Origin: Alphaproteobacteria bacterium
Lineage (GTDB): Bacteria > Pseudomonadota > Alphaproteobacteria > Caulobacterales > Parvularculaceae
Direction: 5' to 3'
Assembly (NCBI GenBank): GCA_016125425.1
Contig: WGLT01000002.1
Location: 281,016 to 345,015 of the forward strand
Length of the DNA: 64,000 nucleotides
The notes beneath the pieces were generated by a model. That model saw only the letters and a program-made list of their open reading frames with translations, ran no database searches and had not been told where the DNA came from. Made by a program: the position numbers and the translations under genes. Below, one piece after another: positions 1 through 8,267 of the stretch; the first letter of the stretch is position 1; every line of letters starts with the position of its first letter.

Positions 1-313
1 CGGCCGTTTTTGCGCAATTCGCCTTTCGGAGAATTGCGTAATCGCGCAAGCCCCGCGCGAGCGCGCGCGAAAGTTTTCGCCCGCCGCGCCGGGGCCGGCC
101 CGGGCAAGAGGCGGGGCCGGCCTTCCGTCCGTAGAGATTCGCTCGCCATCGTCATGGCGCCCATCTTAAGGGCGCGCCGGCGGCGGTTGATATCTATCGA
201 ACAAAAGAGCTTAACGCCTTCAAAGCGCTGCGTTTTCCCGGCTCCCCAAAAGCGGGAATCGATTGGCGCGGGCGGCGTTTCTTTCGGCCTCGCGCCGGTG
301 TAGGAGCCTTGCG
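1..313. other. Left-edge region without an assigned gene
   Basis: No convincing complete gene lies here. On the minus strand an open frame runs from an ATG at 172-174 off the left edge, giving about 57 Arg/Ala-rich residues. It has no clear ribosome-binding site, so it could be the start of a gene outside the window or chance. An inverted repeat with 8-base arms (CGCAATTC / GAATTGCG) lies near 13-38. GGGGCCGGCC occurs twice, at 91-100 and 113-122. Promoter elements for the following HAD gene should also be here, but I cannot place them. Confidence 0.5.
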
Positions 314-1015
314 ATGAACGCCCCTTCGTCGCCCCTCCATGCGCGCTTCGACGCGGTCATCTTCGACTGCGACGGCGTGCTGGTCGATTCGGAAGTGCTT
401 GCGATCAAGGGCGAGCGCGCCGCGCTCGCTGAACTGGGGCTCGACTATTCGCCTGCGGACTATGTGCGCCGGTTCACCGGACTGCATGACGGCGCCTTCA
501 TGGCGGCGCTGCGCCAAGATTACGCTTCCCGCTTCGCGGCCGAGCCGCCGGCGGATTTCGAAGAGCGCGTCATCGAGGGGCGCCGGCGCGCCATGGGCGC
601 GCTGCAGGCCGTCGCCGGGGCGGGCCGCGCGCTCCTCGCGGCGAAGCGGACAACCGGGCGCGTCGCCGTCGCCTCCTCCTCGCGCGCGCATTTTCTCGAA
701 TCGAAGCTGCGCCGCATGAAATTGTGGGACCTCGCCGCGCCGCATGTCTATTCCGCCGATCTCGTCGCGCGCGGCAAACCCGCCCCCGATATCTTTCTTT
801 ATGCGGCCGAAAGGCTCGGCGCCGATCCTGCGCGCGCGCTCGCGGTCGAAGACAGCGTCAACGGCGTCGCCGCCGCCCGCGCCGCCGGAATGACGGTGTG
901 CGGATTTCTCGGCGGCGGGCATTGTTTCGACGGTCACGGCGAAAGGCTGAAAGACGCGGGCGCCGATTTCCTGGCGGCGGATTTCGAACGCCTCATCGCC
1001 GCGTTCGGCGCTTGA
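314..1015 (+). CDS. HAD-superfamily phosphatase (beta-phosphoglucomutase-like subfamily)
   Basis: A 233-residue haloacid-dehalogenase hydrolase that should remove phosphate from a small sugar phosphate or similar metabolite in the cytoplasm. Motif I, FDCDGVLVD, is at residues 17-25 with nucleophile Asp18 and acid/base Asp20. Motif II is in the VASSS segment, the conserved Lys is in ARGKPAPD, and the motif III acidic pair is in VEDSVNG. The helical cap between motifs I and II is of subfamily I type. The ATG at 314 was chosen because TAGGAG lies 7 bases upstream and the catalytic strand begins soon after it. Substrate cannot be told from sequence. Threonine aldolase follows after 31 bases on the same strand, so co-transcription is possible. 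Confidence 0.88.
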   Translation: MNAPSSPLHARFDAVIFDCDGVLVDSEVLAIKGERAALAELGLDYSPADYVRRFTGLHDGAFMAALRQDYASRFAAEPPADFEERVIEGRRRAMGALQAVAGAGRALLAAKRTTGRVAVASSSRAHFLESKLRRMKLWDLAAPHVYSADLVARGKPAPDIFLYAAERLGADPARALAVEDSVNGVAAARAAGMTVCGFLGGGHCFDGHGERLKDAGADFLAADFERLIAAFGA

Positions 1016-1046
1016 CCGGGGCGGGCGTCGGCGTTCATCTGCCGTC

Positions 1047-2096
1047 ATGCTGTTCGGATCTGACAATTGGGCGGGCGCGGCGCCCGAAATCATCGAAGCG
1101 ATCGCGCGCGCCAATGACGGGCCCGCCCCCGCTTACGGCGCCGACGCGCTCTCGGCGCGCGTCGAGGCGCGGTTTTCGGAACTCTTCGAAAAGGATGTTG
1201 CGGTCTTCCTCGTCGCGACGGGCGGCGCGGCGAACGGGCTCGCCCTGTCGGCGCTCGTCAAGCCCTGGGGCATGATCGTGTGCCATGAGGAAAGCCACAT
1301 CCAGATGGACGAATGCGCCGGACCGGAATTTTTCACCGGCGGCGCCAAGCTCCTGCCGCTCAAGGGCGAGGCCGCAAAGCTCTCGGCCGCGACGGTCGAG
1401 GCCGCGCTCGCCGGCTTTCCCGAGCGCCCGCCGCATGGCGCGCCGGCGCAGGCGCTCTCGCTGACGCAGGCGAGCGAATGCGGCGCGGTCTATGCGCCGG
1501 GCGAGATCGCGGCGCTCGCGCAGGCCGCGCATGCGCGCGGGCTGAAAGTTCATATGGACGGGGCGCGTTTTGCAAATGCGCTCGTTCATCTCGGCTGCGC
1601 GCCGGCGGACATAACCTGGAAGGCCGGCGTCGACGCGCTTTCTTTCGGCGGCACGAAGAATGGCTGCATCGCGGCTGAGGCGGTGGTTTTCTTCGACAGG
1701 ACGCTTGCGGAGGATTTCATTTTCCGGCGCAAGCGCGCGGGGCATTTGTGGTCGAAGCAGCGCTTCATCGCCGCGCAGTTCGACGCCTATCTTGCGGACG
1801 GGCTGTGGCTGAAGCTTGCGGCGCGCGCCAATGCGATGGCGGCGCGTTTGTCCGCAGGCCTCGCCGGAATCGAAGGCGTCAGGCTCTGGTATGAAACGCA
1901 GGCCAATGCGGTCTTCGCGTCTTTTCCGGACGGCGTTGCGGAAAAGCTCTATGAGGCGGGGGCCGTGTTCTATCCCTGGGTGACGCCGGGCGATCCGGCG
2001 GCGGGCCGCATGAAGCGGCTCATCTGCTCCTTCGCGACGCAAGACGAAGACGTCGATGCGTTTGTCGACGCCGTGCGCCGCGCTGTCGGCGCCTAA
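1047..2096 (+). CDS. Low-specificity L-threonine aldolase family (PLP beta-eliminating lyase fold)
   Basis: A 349-residue fold-type I PLP enzyme expected to cleave L-threonine or L-allo-threonine to glycine and acetaldehyde. It starts with FGSDNWAGA, the family's substrate-binding N-terminus. HMDGARFANA carries the Asp/Arg pair near the cofactor. The Schiff-base lysine is in SFGGTKNGC, about residue 204. Length fits the family. The stop TAA (2094-2096) overlaps the TAG of convergent hemH (2093-2095), so the two stop codons share two bases. Beta-eliminating activity on other amino acids is an alternative. Confidence 0.9.
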   Translation: MLFGSDNWAGAAPEIIEAIARANDGPAPAYGADALSARVEARFSELFEKDVAVFLVATGGAANGLALSALVKPWGMIVCHEESHIQMDECAGPEFFTGGAKLLPLKGEAAKLSAATVEAALAGFPERPPHGAPAQALSLTQASECGAVYAPGEIAALAQAAHARGLKVHMDGARFANALVHLGCAPADITWKAGVDALSFGGTKNGCIAAEAVVFFDRTLAEDFIFRRKRAGHLWSKQRFIAAQFDAYLADGLWLKLAARANAMAARLSAGLAGIEGVRLWYETQANAVFASFPDGVAEKLYEAGAVFYPWVTPGDPAAGRMKRLICSFATQDEDVDAFVDAVRRAVGA

Positions 2097-3070
2097 TCGC
2101 GCGCGAGGTCTTCGAGAAGCGCCGTAAGGCCCGCCGAATCGTTGAGACAGGGGATCGCCGCGAATTGCTCTCCGCCCGCGGCGAGAAATCGCCGCCGGCC
2201 GGCGATTGCGATCTCCTCAAGCGTTTCGACGCAATCGGCGACAAAGCCGGGCGTGATCACGGCGACGCGCTTTGCGCCTTCGGCGGCGAGCATGTCGAGC
2301 ATTTCATCCGTAGCCGGACCGAGCCATTTCTCCGGGCCGAAGCGCGACTGATAGGCGATGGGCGCCGTTTCCTCGCTCCAGCCCGTCGCGGCGCGCAATA
2401 GCCGCGCCGTCGTTTCGCAATGCGCCTGATAGGGATCGCCCGCCCTGACGAGGCGTTCGGGAACGCCGTGAAAGGAGATGACGATCCGCTCCGGCGTCCA
2501 GCCGAGACCGCCGATCGCCTCCCGCGCGCCGGCGGCGAGGGCGTCTATATATAAGGGGTGGTCGAAATAGGGGCGCGCGATATCGATCTCGAGCGAGGCG
2601 GGCAGGCGCGCGCGCGCCGCGCGCACGGCGTCTTCGACGCTTCCCGTCGTCGTCGTCGAATATTGCGGATAGAGCGGCACGACGCGGATCCGCGCCGCGC
2701 CTTTTCCGGCGAGCGCGGCGAGCCCCTCGGCCACCGACGGCGCGCCGTAGCGCATCGCCCATTCGACGGGCGCGGCCAGACGCGGCGCAAGCGCGGCCGC
2801 TTGCAGGCGCGTGTAGTAGCGCAAGGGCGATTCATTCGTATCGGCGCGCCAGATCTTGGCGTAATTGCGCGCGCTCCTGGCCGGACGCGTGTTCAGGATG
2901 ATCCCGTAAAGAACCGGCAGCCAGAAAAGCCGCGGATAGTCGACGACGCGCCTGTCGCTCAGGAATTCGGCGAGATAGCGCCGAACGGCTTTCGGCGTCG
3001 GCGCCGACGGCGTGCCGAGATTGACGATCAGAACGGCGCGCCGGCCGCTGGTGTCGAAATCATCCGTCAT
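2093..3070 (-). CDS. hemH: Ferrochelatase
   Basis: A 325-residue ferrochelatase that inserts Fe2+ into protoporphyrin IX, the last step of protoheme synthesis. Family signatures seen: VNLGTPSAPT near the N-terminus, the catalytic histidine in ISFHGVPERLV, GDPYQAHCETTARLL after it, YQSRFGPEKWL, and the acidic FVADCVETLEEI segment containing the conserved Glu. Length is typical of a bacterial single-domain enzyme. The ATG at 3070 precedes TDDFDTSGRRAVLIVNLG. It converges on the threonine aldolase with overlapping stop codons. The acyl-synthetase gene lies about 50 bases upstream on the same strand. Confidence 0.97.
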   Translation of the reverse strand: MTDDFDTSGRRAVLIVNLGTPSAPTPKAVRRYLAEFLSDRRVVDYPRLFWLPVLYGIILNTRPARSARNYAKIWRADTNESPLRYYTRLQAAALAPRLAAPVEWAMRYGAPSVAEGLAALAGKGAARIRVVPLYPQYSTTTTGSVEDAVRAARARLPASLEIDIARPYFDHPLYIDALAAGAREAIGGLGWTPERIVISFHGVPERLVRAGDPYQAHCETTARLLRAATGWSEETAPIAYQSRFGPEKWLGPATDEMLDMLAAEGAKRVAVITPGFVADCVETLEEIAIAGRRRFLAAGGEQFAAIPCLNDSAGLTALLEDLARD

Positions 3071-3120
3071 CGAGGGCCCGATAGCGCGCCGCGCTCGCCT
3101 GCGTAAAGAGCGGGGCGGGC

Positions 3121-4869
3121 CTATTCCGCGGCCTTCTTGAATTCGCCGCCGGGGGCGCTGTCAGCGGCAGGCGGCGCGTCCTCCTCGGCTTTTGCGGCGG
3201 CCTTGGCCTCGCGCGCCTCGCGCTTTTCCTGCTCGCGCCGCTCGCGCATCGCCTCGCGCGCCTCCTTGCGCGAGGGCTCGGGCGGCAAAGCCGCGGCCGC
3301 CTCCATAGCGGCCGCTTCGAGGCCTTCGACGGCGAGACGCTCGATCGCGACATAATCCATTTTGCCCGTGCCGAGCACGGGAAGCTCGCCCGCCGAAACG
3401 ATTTTCTTGGGCACGGCGATTTCAGGAACGCCGTGCGAGCGCGCCCAGGCGAGAAGAAGCGTGCGGTCCGCATCCGGACGGTCGGTAACGAGAATGATCT
3501 GCTCGCCCTTTTTCGGGTCGGGCAATATCACCGCGCCGTGAAGATTATCGGGCCAGACCGCCGCCGCGCAGTTCTCGACGACGGCGAGCGAGACCATCTC
3601 TCCGCCGATTTTCGCGAAGCGCTTCAGCCGTCCGCGAATGGACACATAGCCTTCGTCGTCGATTGCGACGACGTCGCCCGTGTCGTGCCATCCTTCGGGC
3701 AAGGGCTTGAGAACGCCGGGTTCGTCAGGCGAAAGATAGCCTTTCATGACGTTCGGCCCCTTGATGAAGAGCCGCCCGCCGGCCGCGAGCCCTTCGACCG
3801 GCTCAAGCCGCGCCTCGATTCCGGGAAGCAGCTTGCCGACGGTGCCGGCGCGGATATCGCCCGGCTGATTGGCCGCGACGACCGGCGCGGCCTCCGACAC
3901 GCCGTAGCCCTCGAGCACTTCGAAGGAGAAGCGCTTTTCCGCCGCCTGGCGGGTTTCGTCCTTGACGCGCTCGGCGCCGCAGACGGCGATGCGCAGCGAA
4001 CTCATCGCGCCGTCATCGCTCGCGCGCATATATTGCGAAAGAAAGGTGTCGGTTGCGAGCAGCACGCTCGCGCCGGTTTCGAAAATCCGTTTCGGGATGA
4101 TCTTGGTCTGGAGGGGCGAAGGATGCAGCACGACCGGATAGCCGGCGAAGACGGGCCATAGCGTTCCCGCCGTCAGGCCGTAACAGTGGAAGGCCGGCAG
4201 CGGATTGAAAAAGATGTCAGTCGGCTCGATCTCCACATGCTGGGAGATTTGTTCGATATTGGCGAGAATATTGGCGTTCGACAGGACCACGCCTTTCGGG
4301 TCGCCTTCCGTGCCCGAAGTGAACAGGATCACGCCTGTATCGTCCGGATGCGGATTGGCGGCGAGCAGGGTCGGGAAATACGGGCCGGCGAGCGCGCGCG
4401 CCTTGTCGACCGGCTTCACCTCTGCGCGGCAGTCCTCCAAATAGATGAAATCGACCGCCTTGCCGAATTCCTCGATGATCTTTTCAAGGCCGGCGAGTTC
4501 GATGAATTTCTTCGATGTGATGACGCGCGAAATTTGCGCCGCACGCGCGGCGGCCTTCAGATTGCGCGCTCCTGAGGTGAAATTGAGCATCGCGGGAACG
4601 CGGCCCGAGGCGAGCAGCGAAAGGAATGCGATCAATATGCCGGCCCCGGTCGGCAACATGACGCCGACCGTCTCGCCGCGCGTCGTGCGCCGGCCCAGCG
4701 GCCCCGCGAGCGCGAAGGACGCCCGCATGAGGTCCTTGTAGACAAACTTCTTGCCGTCGACATCGACGACCGCCAGACGGTTTGCGCCGTGCTTTCGCGC
4801 GCTCTGAACAAACGCCTGGAAAATCGATCGCCGCGACCGCCGCTCAACGCGCCTGGCCGCATCGCCCAT
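3121..4869 (-). CDS. AMP-forming acyl-CoA / acyl-ACP synthetase-like ligase
   Basis: A 582-residue ANL-superfamily adenylating enzyme predicted to activate a fatty acid through acyl-AMP. The P-loop-like motif LFTSGTEGDPKGVVLSN carries the STG/K core. GYGVSEAAPV, GWHDTGDVVAIDDEGY and GRLKRFAKIGGEMV are the later A4-A8 cores, and GTGKMDYV holds the catalytic Lys. The domain resembles the C-terminal half of the Aas 2-acyl-lysophospholipid acyltransferase/acyl-ACP synthetase, without an attached acyltransferase. The ATG at 4869 has GAGGAGG 6-7 bases upstream. The last 50 or so residues are an unusual Glu/Lys/Arg/Ala-rich tail, likely a charged helix beyond the catalytic fold. Substrate and acceptor (CoA or ACP) are open. 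Confidence 0.88.
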   Translation of the reverse strand: MGDAARRVERRSRRSIFQAFVQSARKHGANRLAVVDVDGKKFVYKDLMRASFALAGPLGRRTTRGETVGVMLPTGAGILIAFLSLLASGRVPAMLNFTSGARNLKAAARAAQISRVITSKKFIELAGLEKIIEEFGKAVDFIYLEDCRAEVKPVDKARALAGPYFPTLLAANPHPDDTGVILFTSGTEGDPKGVVLSNANILANIEQISQHVEIEPTDIFFNPLPAFHCYGLTAGTLWPVFAGYPVVLHPSPLQTKIIPKRIFETGASVLLATDTFLSQYMRASDDGAMSSLRIAVCGAERVKDETRQAAEKRFSFEVLEGYGVSEAAPVVAANQPGDIRAGTVGKLLPGIEARLEPVEGLAAGGRLFIKGPNVMKGYLSPDEPGVLKPLPEGWHDTGDVVAIDDEGYVSIRGRLKRFAKIGGEMVSLAVVENCAAAVWPDNLHGAVILPDPKKGEQIILVTDRPDADRTLLLAWARSHGVPEIAVPKKIVSAGELPVLGTGKMDYVAIERLAVEGLEAAAMEAAAALPPEPSRKEAREAMRERREQEKREAREAKAAAKAEEDAPPAADSAPGGEFKKAAE

Positions 4870-5052
4870 TCTCCGCCTCCTCACCCCGCACGCCCCTCTC
4901 AAGGAGGCTCTGCGGCGATCCTAATATAAGAATGCGGCGGAGAGCAAAAAGATCGGCGCGGAGCGGTCGGCCTCGCCGCCCGCGCTCATTGCTGCGCGGT
5001 CTTGCGACGACGCGATGCGGCGCCGCGGAAGGAAAGGGCGGCTATCGCGCGG

Positions 5053-5703
5053 CTATAAAGGGTCGAAAGACCCGCTGCGAAGGTCGAGAACGCGCAGCGC
5101 GCCGTCATGCATGTCGAAATGCCAGCCATGCACGGCGAGAGCGGCGTTCTCGATGCGCTCGCGGATCCAAGGATAGCCGAGAAGGTTGCGGACGCTGACT
5201 TCGAGCACGGCGCGCTCGGACGCCTGCATGCGGGCCGCCTCCGGGAGCTGATCGAAATCGGCCGGCAGGAGGCCGCGCGCCGGCTCGGCGATCTCAACCC
5301 ATTGATGCAGAAAGTCCGTCTGCGGGAGATTCCGGCCGTTGGTCACAAGGGCGCGCACCCCGCCGCAACGCGCATGGCCGAAGATCACGATATCCGTGAC
5401 GTCCAGCACTTTCACCGCGAATTCGACCGCCGCGCCCAGCGAGCGCGGCGCCGCGTCGGGATCATAGGGCGGCACGATATTGGCGATGTTGCGGGCGATG
5501 AAGATGTCGCCGGGATGGGCGGAGAGAACCGCCGTCGGCGAGACCCTGCTGTCGGCGCAGGCGATCACCATGACTTTCGGCGACTGGCCCTTGCGCGCGA
5601 GGCGCTGATAGAGACGACGGTCCTTCCTGAATCCCTTGCGGCGGAAAGTCCGGTAGCCTTGAAGGAGACGCTCGAGCGGCGTCGGTTTTTTAAACAGCAG
5701 CAT
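5053..5703 (-). CDS. Beta-class carbonic anhydrase
   Basis: A 216-residue zinc enzyme interconverting CO2 and bicarbonate. Zinc ligands are visible: Cys49 in IACADSRVSP, with the Asp51/Arg53 dyad, and His and Cys in IFGHARCGGV. FIARNIANIVPPY is the usual substrate-pocket segment. I chose MLLFKKPTPLERLL as the start because the longer frame adds only Arg/Ser-rich residues and a GAGG precedes the ATG at a good distance. Length then matches plant/bacterial-type beta enzymes. No secretion signal is seen, so it is cytosolic. Confidence 0.94.
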   Translation of the reverse strand: MLLFKKPTPLERLLQGYRTFRRKGFRKDRRLYQRLARKGQSPKVMVIACADSRVSPTAVLSAHPGDIFIARNIANIVPPYDPDAAPRSLGAAVEFAVKVLDVTDIVIFGHARCGGVRALVTNGRNLPQTDFLHQWVEIAEPARGLLPADFDQLPEAARMQASERAVLEVSVRNLLGYPWIRERIENAALAVHGWHFDMHDGALRVLDLRSGSFDPL

Positions 5704-5994
5704 GCCTGGCCTCGTCGGCGGGAGCTTCACATGCGGCCCTGTCCGCGAGCGCGATCGGTCTGCGAGACGCAGCCCGGACAGCGCGGAGCAATCGCGCATC
5801 GCCCAGCTTTCGCTGCTGCTGCATGAACGCCCCCGTTTTTTCTTTCGCCGCAGCCCCCCGCGGCGGGTCCCGCGCCGAAACTATGGGCGAGGCTCTGCGG
5901 CGCGGCAATGCGTCAGGCCGCGCGCTTTTTCCCCAGGAGGGTGGATGCGCGCCGGCGACAACGACTTCGTCCGTCGCCGCCGGCGTCATCTCAG

Positions 5995-6201
5995 TTAGGC
6001 GGGTTTTGCAGAGAGCGAAGATGCAAGCGGAACGATCTGCCAGACGGCCGAGGCGCCGACGAGCACATAAATGAGCCTCGACAACAGCGTCGCGCTCCCG
6101 AAAATCGCTGCGACGAGATTCCATTGGAAGAGGCCGACGAGACCCCAGTTGAGACCGCCGACGATGACGAGAGCGAGCGTAATCAAGTTCAACAGTTTCA
6201 T
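5995..6201 (-). CDS. DUF378 small membrane protein
   Basis: A 68-residue protein with two hydrophobic segments: residues 5-25, including the family hallmark VGGLNWGLVGLF, and residues 33-58. DUF378 proteins are small inner-membrane proteins of unknown function. AAGGAG lies 7 bases before the ATG. It sits 37 bases downstream of the fasciclin-domain gene on the same strand, and both carry the same CAGCAAGGAG ribosome-binding sequence, so the two probably form one transcript. Confidence 0.85.
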   Translation of the reverse strand: MKLLNLITLALVIVGGLNWGLVGLFQWNLVAAIFGSATLLSRLIYVLVGASAVWQIVPLASSLSAKPA

Positions 6202-6238
6202 GAATGTCTCCTTGCTGAAACGGGACGGGTCGTCGCCC

Positions 6239-6751
6239 TTAGTCGCTGGGCGGCATCAGCACGGCGTCGATCACATGAATGACGCCGTTCGACGCTTTGA
6301 TGTCAGCGGAAACAACATGAGCGTCGTTGATCATGACCCCGCCGCTCTTTGTGCTGACTGTTAGCTCGGCGCCGTTGACGGTCTTGATCATCTTCTTTTT
6401 GGCGACATCCGCCGCCATCAATTCGCCTGGTGCGACGTGATAGGTGAGGATCGCCGTCAGCTTCGCCTTGTTTTCGGGCTTCAGAAGGCTCTCCGCCTCG
6501 CCTTTCGGCAGCCTTGCGAACGCCTCGTCAGTGGGGGCGAATACAGTAAAAGGACCGGGGCCTTTCAGCGTGTCGACAAGACCGGCGGCTTCAAGGGCTG
6601 CGGTCAATGTCTTGAACTGGCCGGCGTCGACGGCCGTTTCAACGATGTCCTTCTTGTGGCTCATGCCGCCAGCAGAGGCGGTCAAGCCGCAGGCGAAGAC
6701 GCCGGCAAGCGCGGCTATTGAAAAGGCGCTCTTTGCGATGGTCGAAATCAT
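6239..6751 (-). CDS. Secreted fasciclin (FAS1) domain protein
   Basis: About 170 residues: a signal peptide (residues 1-28, ending near GLTASAGG), then a single FAS1 domain. FAS1 hallmarks are [17 protein letters not shown], the H1-like box [17 protein letters not shown], and the H2 end [14 protein letters not shown], with YHV between them. FAS1 domains act in adhesion or matrix binding; the ligand is unknown. A possible lipobox-like AGVFAC occurs in the signal region, so lipidation is conceivable. The ATG at 6751 has AAGGAG eight bases upstream; another ATG at 6757 is possible but badly spaced. It is probably co-transcribed with the DUF378 gene and read divergently from the XRE-cupin regulator. 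Confidence 0.9.
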   Translation of the reverse strand: MISTIAKSAFSIAALAGVFACGLTASAGGMSHKKDIVETAVDAGQFKTLTAALEAAGLVDTLKGPGPFTVFAPTDEAFARLPKGEAESLLKPENKAKLTAILTYHVAPGELMAADVAKKKMIKTVNGAELTVSTKSGGVMINDAHVVSADIKASNGVIHVIDAVLMPPSD

Positions 6752-6955
6752 ATTCATCACTCCTTGCTGTGCGCGATAAGGCGAAGCGAAACGGCCTCGC
6801 CGATAGTCGAAGGAGCCGGGCCGAAAGCTCCGTGGTTTTCATATGAAGAATATGCATTTGAATAATAGTAACGATTGCGTGATTTGAAAAATGATTTGAA
6901 CTACAGGAAAATAGTATTCGTTCGATTTGTACGTCTCGAAAAAAGGCCTGCGGTC
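6752..6955. promoter_or_regulatory. AT-rich divergent promoter region with ATTTGAA repeats
   Basis: The spacer between the fasciclin/DUF378 pair and the XRE-cupin gene is much richer in A/T than the surrounding genes. ATTTGAA occurs three times in one orientation, at 6856-6862, 6882-6888 and 6894-6900. The last two lie within TGATTTGAA copies exactly 12 bases apart. Direct repeats in a divergent promoter beside a regulator gene suggest operator sites, but no binding protein can be assigned from sequence alone. Confidence 0.5.
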
Positions 6956-7537
6956 ATGCTCTCCGAAACGCTCGAAAAGGGTCTCAGGGAATATCGGATC
7001 GGCGAAAAGATCCGCGCGCTTCGCGGGAAGAAAAAACTTGGTCTCGTTCAGCTGGGCCAACATACCGGGCTGTCGCCGGCGATGCTGTCCAAGATCGAAC
7101 GCGGGCAAATCTTTCCGACGCTGCCGACTTTGCTGCGCATTGCGCTCGTCTTCGGCGTCGGCCTCGACCATTTCTTCGGGGCGGATGAGGACAAGCCGCT
7201 GGCGGTTGTCGTCAGGAAGGAGGATCGGTTGCGCTTGCCGGATCGCACGGAAGGCGCGCCTTCCTATTATTTCGAAAGTCTCGATTTCCCCGTCGCCGAC
7301 AGAAAGATGGAGGCGTATTTCGCCGAATTTCCCGCAAGCGCAGCGCCTTCGGCCGCCCACAGCCATCCCGGCGCAGAGCTTATTTATGTCTTTAAAGGCG
7401 AACTGACCATCGACATCAACGGCGAGACGACGACCCTGCGCAAGGGCGATTCAATCTATTTCGATCCGAGCGCGCCGCACAGGTACCAATGCTCTGGGCG
7501 CGCCTCTTGTTCGGCGATCGTGGTCATTGCTCCGTAA
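6956..7537 (+). CDS. XRE-family transcriptional regulator with C-terminal cupin domain
   Basis: A 193-residue regulator. Residues 16-75 form an XRE/Cro helix-turn-helix (IGEKIRALRGKKKLG, then LSPAMLSKIERGQIFPTLPT). Residues about 110-190 form a small cupin barrel, with HSHPGAELIYVFKGEL and FDPSAPHRYQ providing His/Glu metal- or ligand-binding residues. Members typically sense a small molecule through the cupin and control a neighbouring operon. The ATG at 6956 is preferred over a TTG at 6875, which would add an unconserved 27 residues. It is divergent from the FAS1/DUF378 pair, a likely target. Confidence 0.88.
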   Translation: MLSETLEKGLREYRIGEKIRALRGKKKLGLVQLGQHTGLSPAMLSKIERGQIFPTLPTLLRIALVFGVGLDHFFGADEDKPLAVVVRKEDRLRLPDRTEGAPSYYFESLDFPVADRKMEAYFAEFPASAAPSAAHSHPGAELIYVFKGELTIDINGETTTLRKGDSIYFDPSAPHRYQCSGRASCSAIVVIAP

Positions 7538-7568
7538 GGCGACGACGCTTTATATCAGCATACAGAGT

Positions 7569-8267
7569 TTATGCTGCGCCGGCAATTTCCATTTCGATCG
7601 CGCGCGCCGCGCGCGCCGGGTCGGCGGCGTCGACAATCGGGCGGCCGATGACCAGATAGTCAGCGCCCGCGCCAATCGCGTCCGCCGGCGTCACCACGCG
7701 CGCCTGATCATTGGCGTCGGCGCCTTTTGGTCTGACGCCGGGCGTTACGACGAGCAGACTGTCGCCGAAGCGCCGCTTGATCGCGCGCGCCTCGCGGGCT
7801 GAGGCGACGACGCCGTCCGCGCCCGCTTCGGCGGCGAATTCGGCGCGCTTTAAAACGAGGTCTTCGAGCTTCATGTCGACGCCGGATCGTTTGAGGCTTT
7901 CCTGAGTCAGGCTCGTCAGCACGGTGACGGCGAGGATTTTAAGGCGCTTGTCGTCGCCGCGCCCGGCGACCGCGCCTTTGAGGACGTCAGGTTCGGCGTG
8001 CACGGTCAGAAAGTCGCCGCCAAGCTTTCGAACGCTCGCGACGCCGCGTTCGACCGTCGCGCCGATGTCGTGGAATTTGAAGTCGAGGAAGACTTTCTTG
8101 CCGGCCGCGCTCAGACGTTTTGCGAGATCGATGCCGCCGATCGGCATCAATTGATAGCCGATCTTGTAAAAGCGTCCGTCATCGCCCAGCCGGGCGATGA
8201 TCTTGTCCGCGTCTTCGACCGCGGGCTTGTCGAGCGCGATGATCAGGCGGTCTTTCGGGTCGATCAT
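7569..8267 (-). CDS. pyrF: Orotidine 5'-phosphate decarboxylase
   Basis: A 232-residue TIM-barrel enzyme converting OMP to UMP, the last step of de novo pyrimidine synthesis. IIALDKPAVEDADKII is the first strand with the substrate-binding Asp. FLDFKFHDIGATV contains the catalytic Lys/Asp array. VVTPGVRPKGAD is the phosphate-binding loop with its conserved Arg. YLVIGRPIVDAADP closes the barrel. AAGGAG precedes the ATG by 7 bases. The start overlaps the TGA of upstream nth by four bases (ATGA), indicating translational coupling. Confidence 0.97.
   Translation of the reverse strand: MIDPKDRLIIALDKPAVEDADKIIARLGDDGRFYKIGYQLMPIGGIDLAKRLSAAGKKVFLDFKFHDIGATVERGVASVRKLGGDFLTVHAEPDVLKGAVAGRGDDKRLKILAVTVLTSLTQESLKRSGVDMKLEDLVLKRAEFAAEAGADGVVASAREARAIKRRFGDSLLVVTPGVRPKGADANDQARVVTPADAIGAGADYLVIGRPIVDAADPARAARAIEMEIAGAA

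Noticed and set aside
91..122. Two copies of GGGGCCGGCC near the left edge
   Set aside because: Short GC-rich repeats are expected by chance here; no adjoining function seen.
194..1114. A 306-codon minus-strand frame over the HAD gene
   Set aside because: The plus strand encodes an intact HAD fold with all motifs; the minus frame has none.
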